Source: Leuconostoc inhae (GTDB lineage Bacteria > Bacillota > Bacilli > Lactobacillales > Lactobacillaceae). From it: 64,000 nucleotides of DNA. The stretch's first letter is position 1, and the number at the start of each line of letters is the position of its first letter. This document shows, one piece after another, positions 8,100-17,418 of the stretch. The notes below the pieces were generated by a model. The model did not search any database. It saw only the letters and a list, made by a program, of their open reading frames with translations, and was not told the DNA's origin. The DNA lies in assembly GCF_019656015.1 (NCBI RefSeq), contig NZ_BPKW01000006.1, positions 1 through 64,000 on the forward strand, read 5' to 3'. The position numbers and the translations under genes are program-made.

Positions 8100-10424
8100 T
8101 TAAAAATTACGCTTCGAATCACGTTTTTGTCCTTGTTTAGCATCTAATGGTCCACGTCTTTGCTTTGGTCCTTCTGATTTACCACGACGTTCATTTTTTC
8201 GACGTTCATCGCGATTACGACCAACACCAAATTTACCATTGGACTTTGAGGCAACACGAATTTCCGTTGTTGGGGCACTATCTATATCAATCAAGACAAA
8301 ATCAACGGTTCTCTCTTCCTTGTTAACACGTAATACCTTAACCCGCACTTTTTGACCAATTTGGAAAATACGATGTTTTGACCGCCCAATCAAAGCAGCG
8401 TGCGACTCATCATATTCATAATGATCATCAGTTAAGTTAGAAATATGAACCAAACCTTCAACTGTATTATCTAAACTAATGAACAATCCAAATTTCAAGG
8501 CAGAATTAACAACACCATTAAAATCTAAGCCGACCTTGTCCAACATATATTCAGCTTTTTTAAGCGCATCAACATCTCGTTCAGTATCAACCGCACGACG
8601 TTCTCTTGTACTGGTATCCTCTCCAATTTTTGGTAATTTATCAGCATATTTTGCTTGTGACTCAACGCCATAACCATGTTTTTCGTACCACTTAATTAAC
8701 CGATGAACAGTTAAATCAGGATACCGACGAATTGGAGATGTGAAATGTGTGTAATACTGTGCGCCTAGGCCAAAATGGCCAACAGGCTCTGAAGAATATT
8801 TGGCCTGTTTCATAGCACGTAACATCATTGTTGAAATCATCTGCTCAGCAGGATCACCAGCGACATCAGCCATCAATTTTTGCAACATGCTTGGTGTTAC
8901 TTTACTTGGATCACCATAAACTGGATGACCTAATGCTTTTGAAAATTCAAAGAAAGACTTAGCACGTTCTTCATCTGGTGTTTCATGGATACGGTACAAA
9001 AATGGTACTTCTAATTTATCAAAATGCTCAGCAACTGTTTCATTAGCAGCTAACATAAAGGATTCAATCATGCGTTCTGCAGTACCACGTTCACGCAATT
9101 TAATGTCAATCGCTTTACCTTCAGCATCTACAATAATTTGCGCTTCTGGTGCATCAAATTCTATCGCACCACGTTCTTTGCGCATTTTATACAGAATATC
9201 ATGCAGTTCACCCATGACTTTAAACATTGGTGTTAACTGTGCATATTCTTCTTGCACAAATACATCACCTTCTAAAATTTTATTAACTGCATCATATGTC
9301 ATCCGTGCATGCGATTTCATTACTGATGTATGCAAGCGGTGATTCACTATACGTCCTTGCGGATTAATCTCCATTTCAGCAGACATTGCTAATCGAACAA
9401 CGTTTGGATTTAACGAGGCAATACCGTTAGAAATATTACGTGGCAACATTGGTATGACCCTATCCGTTAAATAAACGGACGTGCCACGCGTATAAGCCTC
9501 ATTATCTATGGTCGATCCTTCAGTGACATAGTGCGATACATCTGCAATATGAACACCCAAATGATAATTACCATTATCTAACTTCCAAGCAACCACTGCA
9601 TCATCAATATCCTTTGTATCGGCCCCATCAATAGTCACAAGCGTTTGTTCAGTGATGTCTTCACGTCCCGCCCATTCAGTTTTAGGCACTTCTACAGGGA
9701 TCTTGGCAGCATCATCTAACACTTCTTGTGGAAATTCACTTGGTACTTTTTTGGCATAGACAATTTGTAAAATATCCATTCCTGGTTCATCTTTATACCC
9801 AAGCGTCTCTGTTACATGTGCAACGAGTTCACGTGGATGAATTTTATCAGGAAATCTTGTCACTTCAGCCACTACAACTTGACCATCGTTTGGCGTCAAA
9901 CCATTCGAATTAACTAGCACTTTAAAATTCATGGCCTTTTTATCACTGATTCTAAGCTCACCTATCATGCCTTTAGCTTCAGAACCTAGTGAAAATGTGC
10001 CCACAATACGCTCATAGGCATGCTCAATAATTTCTTCAATTTTACCTTCCGGCCCACGATCGGGTGATGGCGATGGTTTGATGATTGAAACAGACACTTT
10101 ATCCCCTTGCATAGCTTGCAAAGTATTCTCGGGGTTAATAAAGAAGTCCGGTAGTTCAGCATCATATTTCACAAATCCAAAGCCCTTATCATTGGCGCGA
10201 TAATCACCTAACGTGAAACCTGCATGCTCATTATGTTTATATTGCCCATTATCATCAAGGACATCGCCATCACGTACCAAAGCATTCAATGCATTAACAA
10301 CTGCTTGATATTGACTGGCTGAGTTCATTCTTAGTCCGTCAGCCATATTTTGTGCTGTGAAATGCTGCAACTGATTAGCTTTCAAAAAGCCATTAATTTG
10401 AGATTTTAATTGTTCAATTTCCAT
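8100..10424 (-). CDS. rnr: Ribonuclease R
   Basis: A 3'-to-5' exoribonuclease that degrades structured RNA. The order is an N-terminal helix-turn-helix region (1-60), cold-shock domains (about 70-220), the RNB catalytic domain with the acidic cluster GADTKDIDDAV near 270, an S1 domain with FNGVVNSALKFGLFIS near 630-710, and a Lys/Arg-rich tail (final 50 residues). At 774 aa the length is typical of LAB RNase R. The ATG follows AAGAATAAAT rather than a strong binding site. It lies between secG and smpB. Confidence 0.95.
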   Translation of the reverse strand: MEIEQLKSQINGFLKANQLQHFTAQNMADGLRMNSASQYQAVVNALNALVRDGDVLDDNGQYKHNEHAGFTLGDYRANDKGFGFVKYDAELPDFFINPENTLQAMQGDKVSVSIIKPSPSPDRGPEGKIEEIIEHAYERIVGTFSLGSEAKGMIGELRISDKKAMNFKVLVNSNGLTPNDGQVVVAEVTRFPDKIHPRELVAHVTETLGYKDEPGMDILQIVYAKKVPSEFPQEVLDDAAKIPVEVPKTEWAGREDITEQTLVTIDGADTKDIDDAVVAWKLDNGNYHLGVHIADVSHYVTEGSTIDNEAYTRGTSVYLTDRVIPMLPRNISNGIASLNPNVVRLAMSAEMEINPQGRIVNHRLHTSVMKSHARMTYDAVNKILEGDVFVQEEYAQLTPMFKVMGELHDILYKMRKERGAIEFDAPEAQIIVDAEGKAIDIKLRERGTAERMIESFMLAANETVAEHFDKLEVPFLYRIHETPDEERAKSFFEFSKALGHPVYGDPSKVTPSMLQKLMADVAGDPAEQMISTMMLRAMKQAKYSSEPVGHFGLGAQYYTHFTSPIRRYPDLTVHRLIKWYEKHGYGVESQAKYADKLPKIGEDTSTRERRAVDTERDVDALKKAEYMLDKVGLDFNGVVNSALKFGLFISLDNTVEGLVHISNLTDDHYEYDESHAALIGRSKHRIFQIGQKVRVKVLRVNKEERTVDFVLIDIDSAPTTEIRVASKSNGKFGVGRNRDERRKNERRGKSEGPKQRRGPLDAKQGQKRDSKRNF

Positions 10425-10452
10425 TTATTTATTCTTTCTAAAATTTTCCAAA

Positions 10453-10486
10453 ATAAAAAGTCAGTCTACAAAAAGAGCAAACTGAC
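10453..10486 (-). terminator. Terminator-like hairpin after secG
   Basis: GTCAGT (10460-10465) pairs with ACTGAC (10481-10486). On the minus strand the hairpin is followed by TTTTTATTTT. It lies between secG and rnr, so it may only attenuate read-through into rnr. Confidence 0.6.
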
Positions 10487-10497
10487 CATTATATTTT

Positions 10498-10734
10498 TTA
10501 ATGTGCTGATAAATACATCAACGCAAAACCAATAATAAACCACAGTCCACCTAAAATAGCAGTTGAACGGCGCATTACAGCTTCAAATCCACGTGACTTA
10601 CGTTCCGCGAACAGATCACCAGCCCCACCTGATAGTGCTGATAAAGCATCTTGTTGTTTACTTGGTTGCATCATAACTGTCACAATGAGCAAAAAGCCCA
10701 CGACAATCAAAGCAACGGTGAGTGTTTGTTCCAC
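10498..10734 (-). CDS. secG: Preprotein translocase subunit SecG
   Basis: A 78-aa inner-membrane protein of the SecYEG translocon with two predicted membrane helices (about 5-23 and 57-76) joined by a loop with the SecG motif GGAGDLFAERKSRG. It starts with GTG, decided by GAGGG seven bases upstream. A probable promoter with a perfect -10 TATAAT lies about 40 bases upstream. Confidence 0.92.
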   Translation of the reverse strand: MEQTLTVALIVVGFLLIVTVMMQPSKQQDALSALSGGAGDLFAERKSRGFEAVMRRSTAILGGLWFIIGFALMYLSAH

Positions 10735-10881
10735 AGTTATGCCCTCTACTCTAAATCTTTAAGTATTATTATAGCAAAAAAACGTATCTTTTGCATAAAA
10801 AAACTTTTGTTTGTAAGACAACCCACTGCACATGCATAGTGAGTATCTTAATTACTTTAACCTAACGTCTTATTATTAAGA

Positions 10882-11655
10882 CTAATTACCAGCTGCTAAA
10901 CTGAACATCAAGATGCCACCGGCAATAGCTACATTCAAACTCTCAGCTTGACCCTGAATTGGAATATATAAATTAGCTGTTGTTTTGGCAGCTAATTCAT
11001 CTGACATACCTTGACCCTCATTGCCCACAATTAGAGCAAATTGTGTACTAGATTCAATGTCACGATATGAACGTGCCGCTTCGTTTAGTTGCGAACCATA
11101 CACTGACAAATTATTAGCAGTTAAAGCATCTGTCCATTCAACCAAGTCGCCTGTCAAAACTTCTAAGTGAAATTGTGATCCTTGCATCGCACGAACAACT
11201 TTTGGTGAGTAAGCATCAGCTGTTCCTTCACCAAATACAACGCCTTTAAAACCGGCAGCATCTGCTGTACGCACTAAAGTGCCAACATTACCTGGGTCTT
11301 GAATTTTATCAAGTAACAACCAAGCACCATCATGTACATAACTTGGGTCGAATGTTTTGTCTGGCAATGAAATCTCTGCAAAAATGCCTTGCGGTGTATT
11401 TGTGCCAGCAATATGCTTAGCAACTTCTTCGCTAATTTCAAAAGCTGGGACACCATGTGGTACATCTGGTAAATGCGTTTGCATTTGTTCTTCTGTGGCC
11501 ATAACAGCATGAAACTTAGCATTCGCCTTAACTGCTTCTTCAACTAAATGCCAACCATCTAACAAGTAAGTACGATTTTCTTGACGTCCTTTTTTAGTGG
11601 CCAATTTAGCCCAAGCTTTGACACGATTATTTTGATTTGATAAAATACGATCCAT
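10882..11655 (-). CDS. SpoU/TrmH-family RNA 2'-O-methyltransferase
   Basis: A SAM-dependent SPOUT methyltransferase for ribose of rRNA or tRNA. The N-terminal substrate-binding part (1-100) contains TYLLDGWHLVEEA. The SPOUT knot carries NVGTLVRTADAAG (about 123-135), IVGNEGQGM (about 205) and IPIQGQAESLNVAIAGGI near the C-terminus. At 257 aa it matches the YsgA/SpoU group often found next to acylphosphatase and YidC in LAB. The exact target nucleotide is not readable from sequence. Confidence 0.88.
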   Translation of the reverse strand: MDRILSNQNNRVKAWAKLATKKGRQENRTYLLDGWHLVEEAVKANAKFHAVMATEEQMQTHLPDVPHGVPAFEISEEVAKHIAGTNTPQGIFAEISLPDKTFDPSYVHDGAWLLLDKIQDPGNVGTLVRTADAAGFKGVVFGEGTADAYSPKVVRAMQGSQFHLEVLTGDLVEWTDALTANNLSVYGSQLNEAARSYRDIESSTQFALIVGNEGQGMSDELAAKTTANLYIPIQGQAESLNVAIAGGILMFSLAAGN

Positions 11656-11690
11656 TTTTTAATTCTTCCTGTTCTATTATTTAGAACTGA

Positions 11691-11719
11691 CAAAAGTACG
11701 TCAAATATTTTGACGTACC
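11691..11719 (-). terminator. Terminator of yidC
   Basis: GTACGTCAAA pairs with TTTGACGTAC around a 3-base loop (11696-11718), followed on the minus strand by TTTTG. It lies just after the yidC stop codon. Confidence 0.75.
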
Positions 11720-11725
11720 TAACTA

Positions 11726-12643
11726 TTAACGATTTTGCTTTCCAGCATTACGTTGTTTCTTATTTTTGTTCTCGTTTGATTGCACTGTTCTTTGCTCACT
11801 ATCAGTAGCTGTTACTGTACTCTTCGCTTTCGAACTTTCTTGCATTAAGTCATCAGCCGTTTTTTTGATTTTAAATTCACGTGCAACACGCTTTTCGAGA
11901 CCTGGTCGCTGATAATGTTGTATTAGTGTTTGAATAAGCGCAAACAAACCACCGATTACAAAATAAAGGCCAATTGCGCCACTAGCAATCATAGCAAAAA
12001 CAAAAATCATTATTGGACTAACAAACATCATCATTGCCGATGTTTTCTTTTGTTCTTCGGGCATATGTTGCATAGCTAACCATGCTTGAATGAGGTAAAT
12101 AATACCAGCCGCAATAGCAAAAACAATTTGTGGCTTACCTAAATCAAACCCTAGAAATTGTGCACCTTTCAATGCTGGGGCATGCAAAATAGCAGAGTAA
12201 AGCCCGGAAAAAATAGGTAACTGCATAGCCATAGTTAAAAACGAAATACCACCAATAACACTGACATCATTTTCACGGTATAGTGACATCATGGCCATAC
12301 TAGCTTGCTGCTGTTCTTGAGTTGTGCCCGCCTTACGTGTCAATGCCTGTAATTTGTCAATTTCAGGTTTTAGCGTTTGCATTTTAATTTGGTTAATTGT
12401 GGTATTAACTTGTTGATTCAAAAAGAAAGGTAATAATATCAAACGCAAAATAGCCGTGATGATAATGATTGCCCAGCCAATACCGTTGACCCCGCCAATG
12501 ATATGTGCAATATCAGTCATACCATTAGCTAAAGGATGCCCAATCCAACGATACATTTTACTATGTTCGTCATAGCCACCAGTAATTAAGATGATATCTA
12601 ATATTACAAAGGCTGCTGTTAGAACCCGCTTTAATTGTTTCAT
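11726..12643 (-). CDS. yidC: Membrane protein insertase YidC/OxaA
   Basis: It inserts membrane proteins alone or with SecYEG. It has an N-terminal hydrophobic segment, then the five-helix YidC core with the conserved Arg in IIIITAILRLILLPF (near residue 67), and a long basic tail (last 55 residues, KNKKQRNAGKQNR), as in YidC2-type paralogues. Unlike most Firmicutes YidC proteins, the expected lipobox Cys is absent: the segment reads ILITGGYDEH. The protein may be anchored by an uncleaved helix. It is downstream of the acylphosphatase gene. Confidence 0.92.
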   Translation of the reverse strand: MKQLKRVLTAAFVILDIILITGGYDEHSKMYRWIGHPLANGMTDIAHIIGGVNGIGWAIIIITAILRLILLPFFLNQQVNTTINQIKMQTLKPEIDKLQALTRKAGTTQEQQQASMAMMSLYRENDVSVIGGISFLTMAMQLPIFSGLYSAILHAPALKGAQFLGFDLGKPQIVFAIAAGIIYLIQAWLAMQHMPEEQKKTSAMMMFVSPIMIFVFAMIASGAIGLYFVIGGLFALIQTLIQHYQRPGLEKRVAREFKIKKTADDLMQESSKAKSTVTATDSEQRTVQSNENKNKKQRNAGKQNR

Positions 12644-12694
12644 GAGTTTGTTTTTTCTCCTGGTTATTACAGAAGTCCATTATACCAAGATTTC

Positions 12695-12967
12695 TTACTT
12701 AATAGCAAAATTATTCGATTCAAACGGCGCAACTGGTTGTTTTAGTACTCTATCGACACGGCTAAAATGGCCCGGTCCTTGATTAATAGCCTCAATAAAA
12801 GCTTTAATATTGCTTTCTTGTCCCTGTACTCGCATTTCAACGGAGCCATTAGAATTATTACAAACCCACCCGACAATATGATATTTATTAGCCGTTCGTT
12901 GTGTAAACCAACGAAAACCAACGCCCTGAACAACCCCATAGACATCAATTCGATAACTTTGTATCAT
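12695..12967 (-). CDS. acyP: Acylphosphatase
   Basis: A small enzyme that hydrolyses acyl phosphates. It has the signature GVVQGVGFRWF with catalytic Arg19 and Asn37 in GWVCNNSNGSVE. The protein is 90 aa with the ATG at 12967, chosen because AAAGGAAAA precedes it. A longer frame from a GTG at 13027 lacks this. The gene starts 22 bases inside the end of the upstream histidine-kinase gene, so translation is probably coupled. It stands in the yidC neighbourhood typical of LAB. Confidence 0.9.
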   Translation of the reverse strand: MIQSYRIDVYGVVQGVGFRWFTQRTANKYHIVGWVCNNSNGSVEMRVQGQESNIKAFIEAINQGPGHFSRVDRVLKQPVAPFESNNFAIK

Positions 12968-14051
12968 TTGATTTTCCTTTATAAAGTGGCAAACGTATGG
13001 TGAAAACTGATCCTGATCCCAATGCACTTTCTATTGTAATTTCACCGCCATAGGCCTCAACGAGACGTTGAGCAATACTCAAACCTAAGCCATTACCACC
13101 TTTAGCGCGCGAACGTGCCTTATCAACACGATAGAAACGATCAAACACACGCACAACTTCTTCACTAGACAGTCCTTCACCGAAATCTTGAATGCCAATT
13201 TCGACCCGATTAGTCGTTTGTGACAACGCAAAATGAATTTCTTTACGATCAGACGAATACTTCACCGCGTTATCAGCTAAAATGATTAATATTTGTTCCA
13301 TATGATCTTGACGTACTTTAACATTTGCATCTTGCATTAAATCATCATCAAGCGTAAAAATGAAATCTGGGTGTATCATCTTGAAATTATCAAAGACTCT
13401 GTGGACTAAACCACCCACCTCTGTAATATCTTTAACGTTTTCAATTGGAATTTGTTCCGCACGAGTTAAGTTAAGCATCTCATTAATTAAGTTTTCCATG
13501 CGTTGCATTTCAGACAAAGATGACACAATCGAATCATTCAAAACATCTGGTTCATCTTTTCCCCAGCGATTCAGCAAGTCCATATGTCCTTTAACAATTG
13601 TCACTGGTGTACGTAATTCGTGAGACACATCTGACACAAACTGTTGTTGTGCAGCAATAAGACTTTGCAACCGATCAATCATGCGGTTTAACAAACTAAT
13701 CAAATCAGAAAACTCATCATTTGAACGTGTTTTTTCTGCACGAATTGTTGTCATTGGATCATCTTCAAAAGCTTCTATAGTTGTTTCAATTGACTTCACT
13801 GGGCGCAAAATATAACGTGTTATGATGAAAGTAAATACAAAAACAGCCATACCACCTAAAATAACAATAAGCCATAAGTACTGATAGAGTTTACTTGGTA
13901 GATTGCCGTAATAGTTTTTAACCAATTCAGTTACAATAACAGCAAAGACACCAAATATAACAAAAAAACCAGACGCCATTCCCAATGAAAGTTGCCAGCT
14001 CAATGAGAAACGACGAGAGGTTTTTTTAATTGTTTTTATTTCTTTAGCCAT
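12945..14051 (-). CDS. Sensor histidine kinase (HAMP, HisKA, HATPase_c)
   Basis: The sensor of a two-component system. Two membrane helices (about 22-44 and 58-80) flank a very short outside loop of about 13 residues. These are followed by HAMP (about 80-130), HisKA with phosphoacceptor His144 in SDVSHELRTP, then HATPase_c with NAVKYS, DFGEGL and GNGLGLS motifs. The short loop suggests it senses the membrane or works with an accessory protein. It follows its response regulator by 9 bases. It resembles ArlS/CsrS-type kinases, but the signal is unknown. Confidence 0.88.
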   Translation of the reverse strand: MAKEIKTIKKTSRRFSLSWQLSLGMASGFFVIFGVFAVIVTELVKNYYGNLPSKLYQYLWLIVILGGMAVFVFTFIITRYILRPVKSIETTIEAFEDDPMTTIRAEKTRSNDEFSDLISLLNRMIDRLQSLIAAQQQFVSDVSHELRTPVTIVKGHMDLLNRWGKDEPDVLNDSIVSSLSEMQRMENLINEMLNLTRAEQIPIENVKDITEVGGLVHRVFDNFKMIHPDFIFTLDDDLMQDANVKVRQDHMEQILIILADNAVKYSSDRKEIHFALSQTTNRVEIGIQDFGEGLSSEEVVRVFDRFYRVDKARSRAKGGNGLGLSIAQRLVEAYGGEITIESALGSGSVFTIRLPLYKGKSNDTKLSN

Positions 14052-14060
14052 AATATCTCA

Positions 14061-14750
14061 TTAGCTACGCATAACATAGCCAGTACCACGAACTGTCTGG
14101 ATATAAGATGCTTTACTTTCTGGATCATCAATCTTATTACGTAAGTATCTGATATAGACATCAACAACGTTGGTTTCAACTTCTGAATCAAAGCCCCAAA
14201 CCTCTTTTAACAACTGCTCACGTGATTGAACAACGTTAATATTTTCTACCAATGTCAACAACAAATCATATTCACGTTTTGTTAAATTAATGATTTGATC
14301 ATCACGACGGGCAATACGATTCTCTTTTTCAATACGCAGGTCTTTAAAATTAATGATTGAACGATGCTTATCGTTAGACTCTGTTTCAATCGCAATACGA
14401 CGGAGCAATGACCGTATTCGTGCTAACAGTTCTTCAATAGCAAATGGTTTAACTAAATAATCATCAGCGCCATAATCTAATCCTGAAACACGATCAATAA
14501 CTGAATCACGTGCAGTCATCATGATAATTGGTGTTTTCTTAGATTCCCGTAAGCGACGAGCAACCTCTAACCCATTTAATTCTGGTAACATCAAATCCAG
14601 CAAAATAACATCATAGTTATTTTCTAGCGCCGCATCTAATCCTGAACGACCATCTAAAACAGTCTCAACTTCATAACCTTCATGCTTTAATTCAAGGCCG
14701 ACAAACTTTGCCAAATTTTCTTCATCTTCAACAATCAATACTTTACTCAT
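14061..14750 (-). CDS. OmpR/PhoB-family response regulator
   Basis: The receiver domain (1-115) has the acidic pair D9/E10, phosphoacceptor Asp52 (DVILLDLMLP), Thr79 and Lys101. The winged-helix DNA-binding domain (130-229) ends in TVRGTGYVMRS. At 229 aa it matches the ArlR/CsrR subgroup. It is the first gene of the kinase operon and probably regulates envelope or virulence-like functions, but no target site is seen in the window. The upstream region (14751-14846) holds no clear terminator. Confidence 0.9.
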   Translation of the reverse strand: MSKVLIVEDEENLAKFVGLELKHEGYEVETVLDGRSGLDAALENNYDVILLDLMLPELNGLEVARRLRESKKTPIIMMTARDSVIDRVSGLDYGADDYLVKPFAIEELLARIRSLLRRIAIETESNDKHRSIINFKDLRIEKENRIARRDDQIINLTKREYDLLLTLVENINVVQSREQLLKEVWGFDSEVETNVVDVYIRYLRNKIDDPESKASYIQTVRGTGYVMRS

Positions 14751-14846
14751 TATTTATCCTCAATATTTAGATCGGCGACTACCGAATAAATTTCTTATTA
14801 CTTCTCTATAGTTTAGAGTAATTTTTGAATTTTTGCAAGTATTTTC

Positions 14847-15392
14847 TCATTCTTTGAAAAAATCATCTAATTTAGCAAATCTTGGATCTAAATTCGAATT
14901 ATTATCGCCTTTTTTCTCATTTTCAAATGCTTCTTCACTGACCACATGCCAATCTTTTCCAGCAGGCAATTTGTCATTTGCTATTTCTGCTGTTGTTAAA
15001 ATTTGTAATGGTAATTCTGCAATAATATTATCAAGTATAGCCTCATCAACATCTAGTGTATCGTTTTCTAATACAAAAACAGCCTCTGTTTCGTCAAAAT
15101 CTTTTAATCGTTGTTCATCTTCAATATAACGTTCGTCAATTATAAGATGAATAGCCCGTGTAACAGGTAACAACGATCGTGAGGAAGGTACCGTAATTTT
15201 CCCAGTAATTTCGGCGTGAAGACTGAGGTCCTCGTTATCATAATATCGAATATTGCCTTTTACTTCTAACAGTGACAATGCTAAAACTGTATTTGGAAAA
15301 CGTTTTTTTGCATTGTCTTCTAAATCAAGTTTTTCATTAAAGTCCAAAGCATTTTGACGATACTTTTGCAATTGATTCTTATTATATTTCAT
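14847..15392 (-). CDS. YceD/DUF177-family protein
   Basis: A 181-aa acidic protein of the YceD (DUF177) family, linked to accumulation of large ribosomal subunit rRNA. The typical segments are RYYDNEDLSLHAEITGKITVPSS, near residues 49-71, with the conserved PAGKDWHVV/SNLDPRFAKLDDFF end. In most Firmicutes it precedes rpmF (L32); here rpmF is not adjacent, and the next gene is the response regulator. It follows tmcAL by 34 bases. Confidence 0.8.
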   Translation of the reverse strand: MKYNKNQLQKYRQNALDFNEKLDLEDNAKKRFPNTVLALSLLEVKGNIRYYDNEDLSLHAEITGKITVPSSRSLLPVTRAIHLIIDERYIEDEQRLKDFDETEAVFVLENDTLDVDEAILDNIIAELPLQILTTAEIANDKLPAGKDWHVVSEEAFENEKKGDNNSNLDPRFAKLDDFFKE

Positions 15393-15425
15393 TTTTTCTC
15401 CTAAGATATCGATAATTACATTGCG

Positions 15426-16610
15426 CTAAATTTGCTTTTTACTTGCAACATAAATTGGTTTACGCGCCACATCTTGTTGCTGACCGGCATTATTTGCCAG
15501 CATTTGCCACAATTTACCAGCTTTAAAATCTAACCGCAGATTAGTTTTAGTCAAATTTTGATCAACTTTACTAATCAATGGCAATGTGGCTGTTTTTTTA
15601 ATGCCATTTAAATATTGCTGACCAACATCTGTAAATCCTAAAACACGTAAATAAGGCTCTTGCATAGCAGATTGCATTTGATCCACTTTAACATTTAACA
15701 ATGTGTATAATAACGTGCGTTGCATTCGCGCAAATGTATACCGCTTTGATTTCACTGATTTGATAAAATTTTGATAGTTTTGTGGCCCTGGTTCACTTAC
15801 TGCGATAGTTGCTAACCGATGTTCTAGGCCTTCAGCCATTTGATAAATCTGGCTTAATTGCCCTACTGTATCTGTTATTAACCGGTATTTTAACAAGGGT
15901 AAGAATTTTTCTTCAAAATCAATTGTATTATTCATGGATTGTACATTTTTTAAAGTAACATCTGGCACAACATTTTGTATTTTTTCCAACTTATTTTTAT
16001 GTAACGCTAAACGAATTGCTGATGCTGATGCAATTGTTTGCGTATCTGAAAACATTGTGTCATGATAGCCCGCTGTCACTCTCTGAATAGCATGTAATTT
16101 AATATCTGCAGATAACGCTACAACAGCCTTAGCATATCCAAGTGCTAAAATATCATTAGGATCTTCTAGTTTAAAACCTGTTTCAGTTTCTAAAAGGTTA
16201 GCATACGCACTGGCAAAAGTTTGGTTTTTATCTTGTGACTCTTTTCCTTGTGTCACACTAGGCGCTTGTTTTGCCAAAGATAAAAAATCAACATCAGCAT
16301 GTTCACTGCCAAATACCATATCCTTAACTCCCAGAGCTGCTAATAATTTAACTGCCCCTTCGGCAAATAAATGACTCGGCTGTACTGCATAAAATATTGG
16401 TAATTCAATAACTAAATCAACACCATTTTCTAACGCTGCTTGCGTACGTGTCCATTTGTCAAACAGCGCTGGTTCACCACGCTGTACAAAGTTACCCGAC
16501 ATAATAGCCACAACAACGTCTGCCCCTGTTTCCTTTTTTGCCTGTTGTATATGGTAAATATGGCCATTATGAAAAGGATTATATTCTGTTACTATACCAA
16601 CTGCCTTCAT
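15426..16610 (-). CDS. tmcAL: tRNA(Met) cytidine acetate ligase (TmcAL)
   Basis: It uses ATP and acetate to make N4-acetylcytidine at the wobble base of elongator tRNA-Met. The nucleotidyltransferase-like N-terminus carries GIVTEYNPFHNGHIYHI (residues 4-20) with the HxGH motif, then SGNFVQRGEPALFDKW. At 394 aa it is the normal length. Formerly YlbM/DUF795. The start overlaps the end of yqeM by 4 bases and it precedes yceD, as in Bacillus. Confidence 0.92.
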   Translation of the reverse strand: MKAVGIVTEYNPFHNGHIYHIQQAKKETGADVVVAIMSGNFVQRGEPALFDKWTRTQAALENGVDLVIELPIFYAVQPSHLFAEGAVKLLAALGVKDMVFGSEHADVDFLSLAKQAPSVTQGKESQDKNQTFASAYANLLETETGFKLEDPNDILALGYAKAVVALSADIKLHAIQRVTAGYHDTMFSDTQTIASASAIRLALHKNKLEKIQNVVPDVTLKNVQSMNNTIDFEEKFLPLLKYRLITDTVGQLSQIYQMAEGLEHRLATIAVSEPGPQNYQNFIKSVKSKRYTFARMQRTLLYTLLNVKVDQMQSAMQEPYLRVLGFTDVGQQYLNGIKKTATLPLISKVDQNLTKTNLRLDFKAGKLWQMLANNAGQQQDVARKPIYVASKKQI

Positions 16611-17365
16611 GATTTCACCGCTCTAAAAAACCAGCGTTCTGTCGTGTCATTAATATTTTGCTTACCAAAATCAGCCGATACGGTTATATTTTCGAACCCA
16701 GCTAATTCTAATTCACGTTGAAAAACAGACAAAGCATAAGTTTGTTCATGATGAATTTCACGTAAAATTTTAAACCCATCAATTTTTTCTTCATAAACAA
16801 AAAATTTCAAATCATGATCAACACTATTGGGTGTTTCTCCTGGGTAACTTGTCCACATAAAAATATTTTCTTCATCATCATCGTTATTATAATAATAATT
16901 ATCATATAATACATTAATTTGGTACGGGGTAATAACATCAAACAAAAATTGTCCCCCCGCTTCAAGATGATCATGTACCTGCCTAATCGTTGCTTTAAAA
17001 TCATTTAAATTTGGTAGGTAGTTCAATGCATCAGCAAAGCTGACTATTGTCGGATAACGATAATCCCAATCGGACCATTCACGCATATCTGCTTGCAGTA
17101 ATTGCACGTCCACATCAGAATCGGCAGCATGCTTCTGTGCCAATGCTAACATCTCAGTAGATATGTCTAAGACATCAACATTATAATTTTTTTTGGACAG
17201 TAACACGGCCAATCTACCTGCGCCACCACCCAAATCGAGTACGCGACCTGGTTGTGTGTTATTTACAACATAGTTTGCCCATTCGTAATACATCTCATCG
17301 TTAAATAACGTATCGTATTTTTCAGCAAATGTTGAATAATTATCTTGTATGTTTTCATTAGTCAT
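16607..17365 (-). CDS. Class I SAM-dependent methyltransferase (YqeM-like)
   Basis: A 252-aa Rossmann-fold methyltransferase with motif I VLDLGGGAGRLAVLL (about 43-57) and the DVLDISTEMLALA acidic loop that follows. The substrate is unknown. In Bacillus this gene follows the YqeG-RsfS genes; here a hairpin terminator at 17382-17410 separates it from rsfS. It overlaps the start of tmcAL by 4 bases, so it is coupled with tmcAL and yceD. Confidence 0.82.
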   Translation of the reverse strand: MTNENIQDNYSTFAEKYDTLFNDEMYYEWANYVVNNTQPGRVLDLGGGAGRLAVLLSKKNYNVDVLDISTEMLALAQKHAADSDVDVQLLQADMREWSDWDYRYPTIVSFADALNYLPNLNDFKATIRQVHDHLEAGGQFLFDVITPYQINVLYDNYYYNNDDDEENIFMWTSYPGETPNSVDHDLKFFVYEEKIDGFKILREIHHEQTYALSVFQRELELAGFENITVSADFGKQNINDTTERWFFRAVKS

Positions 17366-17381
17366 ATTCTATATTTTAACA

Positions 17382-17410
17382 GAAAAAGAGATGAGCTGCT
17401 GCCCATCTCT
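17382..17410 (-). terminator. Terminator after rsfS
   Basis: AGAGATG (17387-17393) pairs with CATCTCT (17404-17410). On the minus strand it is followed by a T run, directly after the rsfS stop. It separates rsfS from yqeM. Confidence 0.8.
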
Positions 17411-17418
17411 AGTTTTCA

